From Bretschneidera sinensis (taxonomy: Eukaryota; Streptophyta; Magnoliopsida; Brassicales; Akaniaceae), in the NCBI GenBank assembly GCA_023935145.1, contig CM043703.1, positions 19,083,227 through 19,147,226 of the forward strand: a DNA stretch of 64,000 bases. The letters are read 5' to 3'. The stretch's first letter is position 1; the number at the start of each line of letters is the position of its first letter. A program made the position numbers and the translations under genes. The notes under the pieces are model-generated. The model saw only the letters and a program-made list of their open reading frames with translations. It was not told the DNA's origin and did no database searches. Shown one piece after another: positions 23,029 through 33,020 of this stretch.

Positions 23029-24000
23029 TTCAGTCCTTGAAACATTAGCGTCGCTACCTAGTGCAGAGGGAACTTATTCTTATCACTGATCATGAGGCCT
23101 TGAAGTACATCAATGGCCAACACAAGCTGAGTAGGCGGCATGCTAAGTGGGTGACGTATTTGCAAGAATTCACGTTTGCACTGAGGCACCAAGCAGGAAG
23201 TCTGAACCATGTCGCAGATGCACTGAGCCATCGTACATTACTTCTCAACACCATGAGCACCAGAATTGTGGGATTTGAGGTCTTCTCAGATATGTATGCT
23301 GCAGATCCTTGCTTCGAGAAGATAATTCAGGAGGTAACTACTGGTCAACGACATGATTTTATTTTGCATAATGGTTATCTATTTCGTGGATTGCAGTTGT
23401 GCTTTCCAAATTGTTCACTAAGGCAGCAGATTGTTAGTGAACTTCATAATGAAGGTCACTTTGGGCGAGACAAGACATTGGCCCTGATTTCCTCTAACTA
23501 TTATTGGCCCAAATTGACCAGTGACGTGGCTCATCATGTGGAGCGTTGTTATGTGTGCCAGCGGTCCAAGGGAGTTCTCACTAATACGGGTCTGTACACA
23601 CATTTACCTGTACTTGAAGCCCCTTGGTTCGATGTTAGTATAGACTTTGTGTTGGGCTTACCCCGTACCCAACGAGGCTTGGATTCTATTTTGGTTGTGG
23701 TTGACAGATTTTCCAAGATGGCCCATTTCATACCTCGTAGGAAGACAATGGATGTTACCAAGATCGTTCATCTTTACTTCAAAAAGATTGTGCGTATGCA
23801 TGGTGTTCCCCGATCCATCACTTCAGATCGTGATACCAAGTTCATGAGTCAATTCTGGAAGAGTTTATGGGAGAAGCTGGGGACGAAGTTAAATTTTAGC
23901 AGCGCCTATCATCCTCAAACAGATGGTCAGACCGAGGTGGTGAACCGGAGTTTGGGAAACTTTTTGAGGAGTTTAGCAGGAACTAAACCGAAGCAGTAGG
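23029..24000 (+). pseudogene. RNase H end and integrase of CRM-1
   Basis: Open from 23061 to a TAG at about 23997 that replaces a TGG codon (KPKQ then stop). It contains the RNase H tail (TDHEALKYI, HVADALSH), the HHCC zinc domain (LHNEGHFGRDKTL ... CYVCQRSKG) and the DDE core: VSIDFVLGLP (first Asp), TSDRDTKF (second Asp), TDGQTEVVNRS (Glu). All catalytic residues are present. Confidence 0.88.
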
Positions 24001-24632
24001 ATCTCGCATTACCTCAAGCAGAATTTGCCTATAACAGGTCAAAAAACAGAACCATAGGAATGAGCCCATTTGAGATTGTGTATGGTCAGAATCCATCTGG
24101 AGTGCTTGACTTAGCCCCTGTTCCATGAGTGGGTCGTTTGAATCCCAAGGCAGATGAGATGGCAGAACATCTTTGGGGTATCCATGAGAAGGTGAAGCTA
24201 GCCATTCACGATAGAAATGCCAAGTACAAGGCTCAGAGCGACAGTTACCATCGTCAGGTACTTTTTGATGTTGGTGATTTTGTTTGGGCAGTATTAACTC
24301 GTGATCGTTTTCCCGTTGGAGAGTATAATAAGCTTAAGGAACGAAAGATTAGACCCTATGAGATCTTGCAGAAGATCAATGATAACGCCTACAGACTACG
24401 CCTACCCAGTCATCTGAAGACTTCTGATGTATTTAATGTGAAACACCTGAGTCATTGTTTTGAGGATTTTGATGAAGCTATTGTGAACTCGAGGACGAGT
24501 TCTTTCCAACCCGAGGCGACTGACGCAGGAGGATCCAAGTCAGATGATGTAGAGTTGGCAGATCAGCGCAGAACTAGTAGGTGGACTACCAAGAACGGGC
24601 CACGGGCTCAGATCTGGCCCGAAAGACCCTAG
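24001..24632 (+). pseudogene. Integrase C-terminus with GPY/F-like and CR-like motifs, ending inside the 3' LTR
   Basis: Continues the polyprotein after the stop. Stops near 24126 and earlier break the link. It has FPVGEYNKLKERKIRPYEIL (GPY/F-like module), KINDNAYRLRLPSHL, DVFNVKHLSHCFEDF and then NSRTSSFQPEATDAGGSKSDD. The last 36 or so codons lie in the 3' LTR (from 24521). In CRM chromoviruses the C-terminal targeting motif also extends into the LTR (established). I see no classical chromodomain. Confidence 0.78.
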
Positions 24633-24980
24633 TCTGATTGGAAACGGACCAACGAATAAAACCTGATTTTGTTATAATCAGCTTCGTCATTTTTAAGCCA
24701 AAAAACGACGTTTAGGCCCTCAAATTGGCAGTTTATAGTTTTTAGGAAACTTTTTATTTTAGTTATTTTAATTTCAGCCTTAATTTAAATTTCCTATTTT
24801 GTTTCAACCTTATAAATAAGGTCTTAGAGTTTCGTAAACATCATTATTAAATTTGCATAATTTTAAATAAAACATCAGAGCTGTTTCTCTGTATAGTTTT
24901 TTAGGGTTTTTCTTGTGTTACTCCCTGTGAACGATTTGTTCGACTAGCCTGCAGAATAATCGCTATTCTGCCCGGCATCA
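24521..24980 (+). repeat. 3' LTR of CRM-1
   Basis: 460 bp, TGACGCAGGAGG...GGCATCA. It differs from the 5' LTR by scattered substitutions and by a small TTTATAG-type insertion near 24735. Confidence 0.92.
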
Positions 24981-25125
24981 ATAGGTCAGGATGAGTTTTC
25001 TAGTCCTGATAGATTTTATCACGTCTTCTTAGTATACGTGTGCATATGCTTGGGAGATAAAACATAATTGAATTAATGATGATAAATACAATGAATTCAA
25101 TGTGATAGAAACTGAGGAAACATCT

Positions 25126-25589
25126 TGATGCAGGAGGATCCGAGTCAGATGATGCTGAGTTGTCAGATGGCAAGTGGGCTACCTAAACCGGTTTTACATC
25201 GTTTAGCAGGCCACGAGCTCGGATTGGGCCCTGAAGACCCTAGTCTGATTGGAAACGAGCTTTCGGGAAAAACTTAGTTTTTATACTAAGCCTTATCGTT
25301 TTTAAGCCAAAAAACGAAGTTTAGACCTTCAAATTGGCAGTTTTTAGTTTTTAGGAAACTTTTTATTTTAGTTATTTTAATTTCAGCCATAATTTTATTT
25401 TCCTATTTTGTTTCAACCTTATAAATAAGGTCTTTGGGTTTCGTAATAATATAATTATATTTTTGGAATAAATTAAAATAAAGCATCAGAGTAGTTTCTC
25501 TGTAATGTTTTAGGGTTTTTCTTGTGTTACTCCTTGTGAACTATCTGTTCGACTAGCCTGCAGAATAATCGCTATTCTGCCTGGCGTCA
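25126..25589 (+). repeat. LTR-a of the CRM-mini tandem
   Basis: 464 bp, TGATGCAGG...GGCGTCA, followed directly by a primer-binding site. Clearly homologous to the CRM-1 LTRs but a distinct subfamily (TGATGC start, GGCGTCA end). Confidence 0.9.
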
Positions 25590-25591
25590 GT

Positions 25592-25603
25592 TGGTATCAG
25601 AGC
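25592..25603 (+). promoter_or_regulatory. Primer-binding site after LTR-a
   Basis: TGGTATCAGAGC, initiator tRNA-Met type. The equivalent after LTR-b (26536-26547) reads TGGTATCAAAGC, one mismatch. Confidence 0.9.
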
Positions 25604-25640
25604 TTCAACATCTTCCTGGGGTGAGATTTCATCAGTTTCC

Positions 25641-26132
25641 ATAGCTGGTGATCGTGGTCGTGGTCGTCGCGGGCAGGTTCCGAACGAGGAAGCCCCACGT
25701 CGTGATCGAAACCTTCAGGATGCGATGATTGAGGATTTACAGCGGCAGGTTGCAAAGTTAACCCAGCGTCTAACAGCGCAGAATTTCGGTGATCATGAGA
25801 TGAAAGATCATGATTCCGATTCCAGTTTCGAAAACCCGTATTACAATCCTACTCGATTCGGGGAACGCCGTCGTCGGGAGAATCGTTATGGAGATCTCGA
25901 TTTCAGAGTGGATTTGCCGCTGTTAGCAAAGTTTTCTGACCTGATACCAGAGGATCTACCTCCTGGGTTACCGCTTGAGGTCTTTAATGCGAAACACTTG
26001 AGTCCTTGCTTTGGGGATTCCGATGTGGCTATTGTGAACTTGAGGACGAGTTCTTTCCAACTTGGGGCGACTGATGCAGGAGGATCCGAGTCAGATGATG
26101 CCGAGTTGTTAGATGGCAAATGGGCTACCTAA
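25641..26132 (+). pseudogene. Mini-polyprotein, first internal copy (start codon lost)
   Basis: Same frame as 26585-27076, but the initiator reads ATA at 25641. The next in-frame ATG is at 25725, giving 135 residues without the basic GDRGRGRRGQ N-terminus. Otherwise open to the stop inside LTR-b. It may still express a shortened product, but loss of the original start suggests decay. Confidence 0.75.
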
Positions 26133-26533
26133 ACCGGTTTTACATCGTTTAGCGGGCCACGGGATCGGATTGGACTCCGAAGACCCTAGTCTGATTGGAA
26201 AAGAGTTTTCGGGAAAAACTTAGTTTAAACTAAGCTTTATCGTTTTTAAGCCAAAAAACGAAGTTTAAACCTTCAAATTGGCAGTTTTTAGTTTTTAGGA
26301 AACTTTATATTTTAGTTATTTTAATTTCAGCCTTAATTTTATTTTCTTATTTTGTTTCAACCTTATAAATAAGGTCTTAGGGTTTCGTAATAATATCATT
26401 GTATTTTTGGAATAAATTAAAATAAAGCATCAGAGTAGTTTCTCTGTATTGTTTTAGGATTTCTCTTGTGTTACTCCCTGTGAACTATCTGTTCGACTAG
26501 CCTACAGAATAATCGATATTCTGTCCGGTGTCA
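26072..26533 (+). repeat. LTR-b of the CRM-mini tandem (shared middle LTR)
   Basis: 462 bp. It acts as 3' LTR of the first and 5' LTR of the second internal region, as expected from unequal crossing-over between LTRs. Confidence 0.9.
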
Positions 26534-26584
26534 GTTGGTATCAAAGCTTCAGCGTTTTCCTAGGGTGAGATTTTATCAGTTTCC

Positions 26585-27076
26585 ATGGCTGGTGATCGTG
26601 GTCGTGGTCGTCGCGGGCAGGTTCCGAACGAGGAAGCTCTACGCCGTGATCGAAACGTTCAGGATGCGATGATTGAGGATTTACAGCGACAGGTTGCAAA
26701 GTTAACCCAGCATCTAACGGCGCAGAATTTCGGTGATCGTGAGATGAAAGATCATGATTCTGATTCCAGTTTCGAAAACCCGTATTACAATCCTACTCGA
26801 TTCGGGGAACACCGTGATCGGGAGGATCGTTATGGAGATCTCGATTTCAGAGTGGATTTGCCGCTGTTAGCAGAGTTTTCTGACCTGATACCAGAGGATC
26901 TTCCTCCTGGGTTGCCGCTTGAGGTCTTTAATGTGAGACACTTGAGTCCTTGTTTTAGGGATTCCGATGTGGCTATTGTGAACTCGAGGACGAGTTCTTT
27001 CCAACCCAGGGTGACTGATGCAGGAGGATCCGAGTCAGATGATGCTGAGCTGTCAGATGGCAAGTGGGATACCTAA
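26585..27076 (+). CDS. Mini-polyprotein of a non-autonomous CRM-like element (163 aa, intact)
   Basis: The intact version of a frame seen three times here. Residues 1-28 are very basic (GDRGRGRRG). 29-50 resemble a short coiled segment (IEDLQRQVAKLTQHL). 57-92 are the Gag N-terminal region (FENPYYNP, RYGDLDFRVDL). 94-111 match the stretch just upstream of RT (AEFSDLIPEDLPPGLP). 112-163 are the Pol C-terminus (EVFNVRHLSPCF and NSRTSSFQP). About the last 20 residues are encoded in LTR-c. It has no zinc knuckle, protease, RT or integrase. Inference: a product of two large in-frame deletions that kept both ends of the polyprotein. Whether it is translated or useful for mobilisation is unknown. 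Confidence 0.68.
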   Translation: MAGDRGRGRRGQVPNEEALRRDRNVQDAMIEDLQRQVAKLTQHLTAQNFGDREMKDHDSDSSFENPYYNPTRFGEHRDREDRYGDLDFRVDLPLLAEFSDLIPEDLPPGLPLEVFNVRHLSPCFRDSDVAIVNSRTSSFQPRVTDAGGSESDDAELSDGKWDT

Positions 27077-27295
27077 GCCGGTTTACATCGTTTAGCAAGC
27101 CACAGATTCAGATTGGACCCCAAAGACCCTAGTTTGATTGGAAACGAGCTTTCGGGAAAAACTTAGTATATTATACTAAGCCTTATCGTTTTTAAGCAAA
27201 AAACGAAGTTTAGACCTTCAAATTGGCAGTTTTTAGGAAACATTTATTTTAGTAATTTTAATTTTAGCCTTAATTTTATTTTCCTATTTTGTTTC
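27016..27295 (+). repeat. LTR-c, left part
   Basis: First 280 bp of the third LTR, interrupted at GTTTC (27291-27295) by Copia-3. Confidence 0.88.
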
Positions 27296-28122
27296 TGTTG
27301 TAAATCACCTTGACAAGATGCCCAGGTGGTAATCTTCCAAACACCCAAGTCTTGAATGACTTGTAGAAAAAATTTCAGCAATCGAACACAAGAACAGAAA
27401 ATCAAAGAAAGAAAGAAGACAAGTAATTTGTTGTCGAGGTTCGGCAATGTGCCTACGTCCCCGTGAGTTCCTCCGAACTCTCTGGACTATCTCAATGGTT
27501 CTCACAAAGTTACAGCAATCCCCTTCAAGAATCCAAGTTCTTGAAGAACCAAGAAGAGAACGAGAAAGTGATAGACCTATTACAATGCTTTCTATCAATT
27601 CTCTACTAACCTCTCTTCTTTACAACCAGCCTCACTACAAGAGTCCCTCTTGTGTTTATGTCTCTCAAAAAATTCTCTCTTGTGTTTACAATGATCTCAC
27701 AATGTCACAACCTGTGTGGTTCTCTCACACACCTTTTTCACCACTTGAAATGAGGCTAAGAAACCCTTTTTATAGCCTCTTAATTCTTGGACAATCTGGT
27801 GAATCATTCTTGACCCTTTGATCATGTTTTTCCTTTAATCTCAGCCCTACATCACTCTCCAAGTGAGGCTGTGCATTTTGGTGAGGTGCTGTGTGCTGCG
27901 GCGTGACCTGATGCTGCAGCCTCCTGATGCTGTGCACACACCTCCTGCCTGTGGGCAGAAACTTCCACAGCAGTGTGCCTGACCTTCCCATGCTCAAAAT
28001 TGAAGCACACACATGTGTGCAACCTTATAACTTGCTGAACTTTGATATCCCACAATTGGTTTGGACATTAACCAACTTTAGACCATGTTTGGATATGTTT
28101 GAAACTTAGACAAATAACAACA
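27296..28122 (-). repeat. 3' LTR of Copia-3
   Basis: 827 bp, equal in length to the 5' LTR with few differences (for example TGTAAATC against TGGAAATC at the end). This suggests a younger insertion than Copia-2. Confidence 0.92.
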
Positions 28123-28204
28123 ATCTCTACCTTTGTCTAAGAGTTCAAAAACCTGAACTATTGTGCAGAAAGCTTCGGGATCCAAACTCATCTGGAGTTA
28201 CCAA

Positions 28205-31200
28205 TTAACTAACTCCATTCCTAAGAAGTCCAAGACAATGATTGGACCTTCTTAGAGGTAGAACCTTGGTGCCTAAATCTGCAGGACTTTTCTCCGTGGT
28301 CTTCTTGTCAACATGAATGCATCCTTTCGTACCATTTTCCAGAATGTAATGATACCAAACATCCATATGCTTTGTCCCCTCATGGAACACTGGATTCCTC
28401 CAAAAGTGCCCCACACTTTGGTTATCCAAAGTTACCACCACCTGCTCTTTTAGGACCTCCCACTCGTCCAACAACCCTTTGCACCCCATAGCCTCCTTTA
28501 TGGCTTCCGTAGCCGCTATGCATTCTGCCCTGGTTGTTATGAGTGCTACCACTGGCTGCCACTGAGCCTCCATGTACCTCAGCAACCACTTCATCCCAAG
28601 ACAACGCTCTTTTTCGGGATTACTCACACATTTGCTGAAAACATCCATTGCCCAAGAAACACTTGACCTGTTTCTCTTCCTTTCCCGGATGATTCTCCTC
28701 ATCCCAAGGATCTTTTGTGCAAGGCTGAGATCCTTCCTCTCGAACTCCTCACTGAGTTGAGATGTACACCTTTCCATCCTCTTCCTGCTGTTCCAAACTA
28801 ACAGCCCATCAATGACATAGGTGAGGATAGTCACCATCTTCTCCACCTTGTGTCCAGGTGTGAAAGTTTCTGTGAAACCTATGTCTCCTCTTCTTGTGAA
28901 CCCATTCGCCACCAGCCTAGCCTTGTTCCGGACTTCATCTCTTGGAGGGCACCCTTCTTTGATCTTGTAAGTGCACTTACATTCCACAACTTTCTGATTT
29001 CCTGGAATTTTCACCAATTCCCAAAAGTTGTTCTTCCTCAAAGAATCCATTTCTTCCTCCATAGCTAGCTGCCACTTTGACGAATCCTTACACTCCATGG
29101 CCACCGTGTAAGTTTCTTGTTCACTCATCTCCCCTTCTGTCCAAGGAGCTGTTGCATCCGCAGCATCCGCAAACCCACATCTTGAAGGTGGTCCGACCAG
29201 CCTTCTTTCCTGGTCTCTTATGAGCTGAATGTCCTTCTGACTTGCTGCAGTATCCTCTTCTTGTTCAGTCTCTTCTTGAGTTTCTTGAGCTTGGAAATCA
29301 TCCAAGGGCTCTACCTGGTCCGAACCCTTTTGCCTCCTTTGCTCTACCTGAACAGAATCTCCCTTGATGCTATGCTCAACAATTTTTGAATTTGTTTGCT
29401 CACTAGCCCCTGCAGGGTTAGTTTTCTCCAAGTAGGGAAATAATAATTCATTAAAGACAACATCCCTACTTATTATGAGTTTAAATCTTTCTTTTTCTAA
29501 GGACCACAACCTGTACCCCTTAGCCCCTTCCCCATATCCTAGAAACACATATTTTCTAGATCCTGGGCTAAGCTTGTCCTCCTTTTGGAGTGCATACGCA
29601 GCACACCCAAAAGTCCTAAGGTTGTCCAACTCAGGGGGTTTTCCACTCCACAACTCTTCGGGAGTCTTATGGTATAAAATCCTAGAGGGTGATCTAAATC
29701 CTAGAGGGTGATCTATTAACCAAATATGCAGCTGTAGACACCGCTTCCCCCAAAAAACATTTGGGTAATCCGGATTTCTTTAACATGCACCTAACTTTTT
29801 TCATAAGAGTCTTATTCAATAACTCAGCAACTCAATTTTGCTGAGGAGTTTCCACAACCGTCCTATGTCTTAGAATGCCATTTAACCTACAGAATTGATC
29901 AAGTTCTTGGTTAAAAATTTCTAAGCCATTATCGGTTCTTATCCCCTTAACTACTCTACCCATTTGAGTCCCAACCAGCCCTTTCCACACCACTAACTTA
30001 TTCAATGCATCTGATTTATTTTTCAACAAATAAACCCACACTTTTCTTGAATAATCATCAATTAAAGACAGAAAGTAAATGTTACCTCCCTGTGTTGGTG
30101 TCCTTGCTGGTCCCCAAAGGTCCGCATGAATGTAGTCAAGAATGCCCTTAGACTTGTGCACTTCGGTGTTGAAGCTGACCCGATGTTGCTGCCCAAAAAC
30201 ACAGCTCTTACAGAAATCCAGTTTTTCTACTTTGTCACCACCAAGTAGACCTTCCTTGCTAAGCACTTGCAGGCCCTTTTTGCTCATGTGTCCCAAGCGA
30301 GCGTGCCAAAGGGCTGCCTTGTCCAGCTCAGCCATCAAGCTTGCTGCTTGATCATTGGTTTCTGTTTTTCCGATCATCTCATAGAGTCCATCGTTTCTTG
30401 CTGCCTTGATCACTACCAAAGATCCCTCGGCTACCTTGATCTTTCCATCCTCTATCTTGCATGTATAGCCCATGGAATCTAGCTGCCCTAATTAGATCAA
30501 GTTCCTCTTCAAATCTGGAACATACCTCACATTTTCCAGCAGCCTTGTGACTCCATCAAACATCCTCAATTGGATGTCTCTAATCCCTCTCACTTGGCAA
30601 GAATTATCATTCCCCAAGAAGACCTTCCATCATTGATCTTCTTGAAATTCTTGAACCATTCTTTGTGAGGGCTCATATGATGAGTGCACCTGGTATCCAA
30701 GATCCATTTCTCGCTGTCTTCTTGCCCCTTGCTCACACTTGAGCACACAACAAGAAAATCATCATCTTGCTGTTCTGTTTTGGCAACCGAAGCCTCTCCA
30801 TTCTTGGTATGGCTTCCTCCTCTATCCCTTGTCATCATCTTGCAATCTTTCTTGACATGACCCTCCTTATGGCAGTAGTAGCAGCTCTTCCCTCCAAATC
30901 TCAGTTTGGAATGCATTCTCTCATGGCTTTCTCCTCTACCCCTGTCCCGGTAGTAGCCATGCATGCTATTCTGCACTCTCCTATGGCTCTCTCCTCTACC
31001 TCTATCCCGGGTAGTAGCCATACATGCTGCTGTGCACTCTCCCATGGCTCTCTCCTCTACCTCTGTTCCGGTAGTAGCCATGGTTGCTGCCATACCAAGT
31101 TGCTGGCCTTCTTTTAAAGAACAGCCCTTTACCACTTGATGCACTCCTTATCTTGGCATCAAGATTGTCTTGCAACTCTTTCTTAGGATCAAATTTAAAA

Positions 31201-31524
31201 GCAAAGATTCGTTTATGAAGATACCTCTTATTAGGGAGAGTCTTGGCAAGAAACAACTCATCTAGTTTCTTCCATATTGCAGCTGAATCTTCCAAGTCTC
31301 CGCACTCCCTTATGACATTATCCGACATGTGCAAGAAAATGGTGCTGTAGGCCATCTTCTTCATCTTGGTCCGCTGGTCCTCCGTGGTACTTGCTGTAAA
31401 AGCATCATCTTCTCCAAGTGCCAAGTCCACCTTTTTGCTGTATAAAAACCTCCTTGATCTTCCGCTTCCATAGGGCAAAGTCCCCCTTTCCATCAAACTT
31501 TTCCACACAGAAATTTGAAGCCAT
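28205..31524 (-). pseudogene. Gag-pol polyprotein of Copia-3, frameshifted
   Basis: Start codon at 31524 (MASNF). Open pieces: gag to 31002, gag/zinc knuckle/protease 31144-30590, pre-integrase and integrase 30473-29832, and integrase end, linker and reduced RT/RNase H 29653-28205 (482 codons). Frameshifts lie near 31500, 31010, 30625 and 29700. The last coincides with an 18-bp direct duplication of CCTAGAGGGTGATCT-type sequence. Zinc knuckle is CYYCHKEGHVKKDC. RT lacks the YVDD core: TYVIDGLLVW stands in its place. It cannot move by itself. Confidence 0.88.
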
Positions 31525-31577
31525 CTTTGCGGACAAGATCCCAGATTTGTGCACTAACCACAACTGCTTTCTTCAAC

Positions 31578-31761
31578 CTCAAAAACACGGATCGAAAATG
31601 GATCTTAACCGTTCTTGAATCACTCTCAAGAACACGACCAGATCTTGATCTTTTCACCGTTCTTGAATCACCCTCAAGAACACGATCAGATATTGATCTT
31701 AACACCGTTCTTGATTTACCTCAAGAACACGATCAGATATAGATCTTAACTCCATTCTTGA
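31578..31761 (-). repeat. Leader hairpin repeats of Copia-3
   Basis: Four units of about 48 bp between primer-binding site and gag, each bounded by TCAAGAAC and GTTCTTGA arms and containing GATC. They match the block at 54743-54927 in Copia-4. Confidence 0.75.
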
Positions 31762-31841
31762 ATCACCCAAGAAGTTGATCTTTGATTCTTGGAGTCTTGG
31801 CTCCGTACCTTCTACTTCTTGTTCCGATAACCAGCTGCTGT

Positions 31842-31874
31842 GCTCTGATACCACTGACCAAAGCTCTGATACCA
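31842..31874 (-). promoter_or_regulatory. Duplicated primer-binding site of Copia-3
   Basis: Two TGGTATCAGAGC sites on the minus strand (31863-31874 and about 31842-31853) separated by CTTTGGTCAG-type sequence. The same doubling is at 54631-54663 in Copia-4 but absent from Copia-2. Confidence 0.85.
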
Positions 31875-31875
31875 C

Positions 31876-32702
31876 TGTTGGAAATCACCTTGACAAGATG
31901 CCCAGGTGGTGATCTTCCAAACACCCAAGTCCTGAATGACTTGTAGAAAGAATTTCAGTAATCAAACACAAGAAAAGAAAATCAAAGAAAGAAAGAAGAC
32001 AAGTAATTTGTTGTTGAGGTTCGGCAATGTGCCTACGTCCCCGTGAGTTCCTCCGAACTCTCTGCACTATCTCAATAGTTCTTACAAAGTTACAGCAATC
32101 CCCTTCAAGAATCCAAGTTCTTGAAGAACCAAGAAGAGAACGAGAAAGTGATAGACCTATTACAATGCTTTCTATCAATTCTCTACTAACCTCTCTTCTT
32201 TACAACCAGCCTCACTACAAGAGTCCCTCTTGTGTTTATGTCTCTCACACAATTCTCTCTTGTGTATACAATGATCTCACAATGTCACAACCTGTGTGGT
32301 TCTCTCACACACCTTTTTCACCACTTGAAATGAGGTTAAGAAACCCTTTTTATAGCCTCTTAATTCTTGGACAATCTTGTGAATCATTCTTGACCCTTTG
32401 ATCATGTTCTTCCTTTAATCTCAGCCCTTCATCACTCTCCAAGTGATGCTGTGCGTTTTGGTGTGGTGCTGTGTGCTGCGGCGTGACCTGATGCTGCAGC
32501 CTCCTGATGCTGTGCGCACACCTCCTGCCTGTGGGCAGAAACTTCCACAGCAGTGTGCCTGCCCTTCCCATGCTCAAAATTGAAGCACACACATGTGTGC
32601 AACCTTATAACTTGCTGAACTTTGATATCCCATAATTGGTTTGGACATTAACCAACTTTAGACCATGTTTGGATATGTTTGAAACTTAGACAAATAACAA
32701 CA
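31876..32702 (-). repeat. 5' LTR of Copia-3
   Basis: 827 bp, TGTTG...CAACA in minus orientation, adjacent to the primer-binding site. Confidence 0.92.
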
Positions 32703-32707
32703 GTTTC

Positions 32708-32890
32708 AGACCTTATAAATAAAGTCTTAGGGTTTCATAATAATATAATTATATTTTTGGAATAAATTAAAATAAAGCATCAGAGTAGTTTCTCTGTATT
32801 GTTTTAGGGTTTTTCTTGTGTTACTCCCTGTGAACTATCTGTTCGACTAGCCTGCAGAATAATCGATATTCTGCCCGGCGTCAGGCGTCA
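32708..32890 (+). repeat. LTR-c, right part
   Basis: Resumes with the TTATAAATAA region of the LTR and ends GGCGTCAGGCGTCA, with the terminal seven bases doubled. Confidence 0.85.
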
Positions 32891-32932
32891 CATCTTAAAT
32901 AGTAAATGCACTTCACCTTGTCTTTGTAATCC

Positions 32933-32940
32933 TATAAATA
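32933..32940 (+). promoter_or_regulatory. TATA box of gene copy B
   Basis: TATAAATA at the same spacing to the start as in copy A. The CRM-mini tandem ends only 42 bases upstream, so distal promoter sequence has been displaced by about 7.8 kb. Confidence 0.68.
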
Positions 32941-33020
32941 AACATTTTTTCTTGTAATTTAATCATATCAAAAGATCTTTCATCATCTAAAGCACAAGCA
33001 AATAAGTAGTATTAAATACC

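Larger units (their letters stand above)
19358..24980 (+). mobile_element. CRM-1: chimeric Ty3/gypsy element, CRM-like (5623 bp)
   Basis: TGACG...CATCA ends with 5-bp target repeats ATAGG at 19353-19357 and 24981-24985. Order: 5' LTR, primer-binding site, a short mini-polyprotein frame (19862-20353), the first part of a second LTR (from 20293), then gag, protease, RT, RNase H, integrase and 3' LTR. PR-RT-RH-INT order shows Ty3/gypsy. The C-terminus of pol runs into the 3' LTR and ends with an NSRTSSFQPEATD motif resembling the CR motif of centromeric CRM chromoviruses. CRM placement is by this motif and the KINDNAY segment, and needs a tree. Confidence 0.88.
27296..32702 (-). mobile_element. 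Copia-3: two-LTR copia element nested in LTR-c (5407 bp)
   Basis: Target repeats GTTTC at 27291-27295 and 32703-32707. Minus orientation: 5' LTR 31876-32702, duplicated primer-binding site, leader with hairpin repeats, gag-pol 31524-28205, 3' LTR 27296-28122. It belongs to the same family as Copia-1 and Copia-2 but to a subfamily with shorter LTRs (827 bp each), a Gag lacking about 60 residues, and three copies of an RGRGESH-containing repeat. Confidence 0.95.
25126..32890 (+). mobile_element. CRM-mini tandem: three LTRs and two internal regions, with a nested copia
   Basis: Target repeats CATCT at 25121-25125 and 32891-32895 bound one insertion. Inside: LTR-a (25126-25589), mini-polyprotein, LTR-b (26072-26533), mini-polyprotein, LTR-c (27016-27295 continued at 32708-32890). 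Copia-3 (27296-32702, with its own GTTTC target repeats) splits LTR-c. The last seven bases GGCGTCA are duplicated at the right end. There is no gag core, RT or integrase, so the element is non-autonomous. Confidence 0.9.

Noticed and set aside
27447..27821. A 124-codon plus-strand frame in the Copia-3 3' LTR, repeated at 32027-32401 and, in the other orientation, at 54104-54478.
   Set aside because: Shadow frame antisense to the LTR. It recurs because LTRs are repeated, and its sequence is explained by the R/U5 region.
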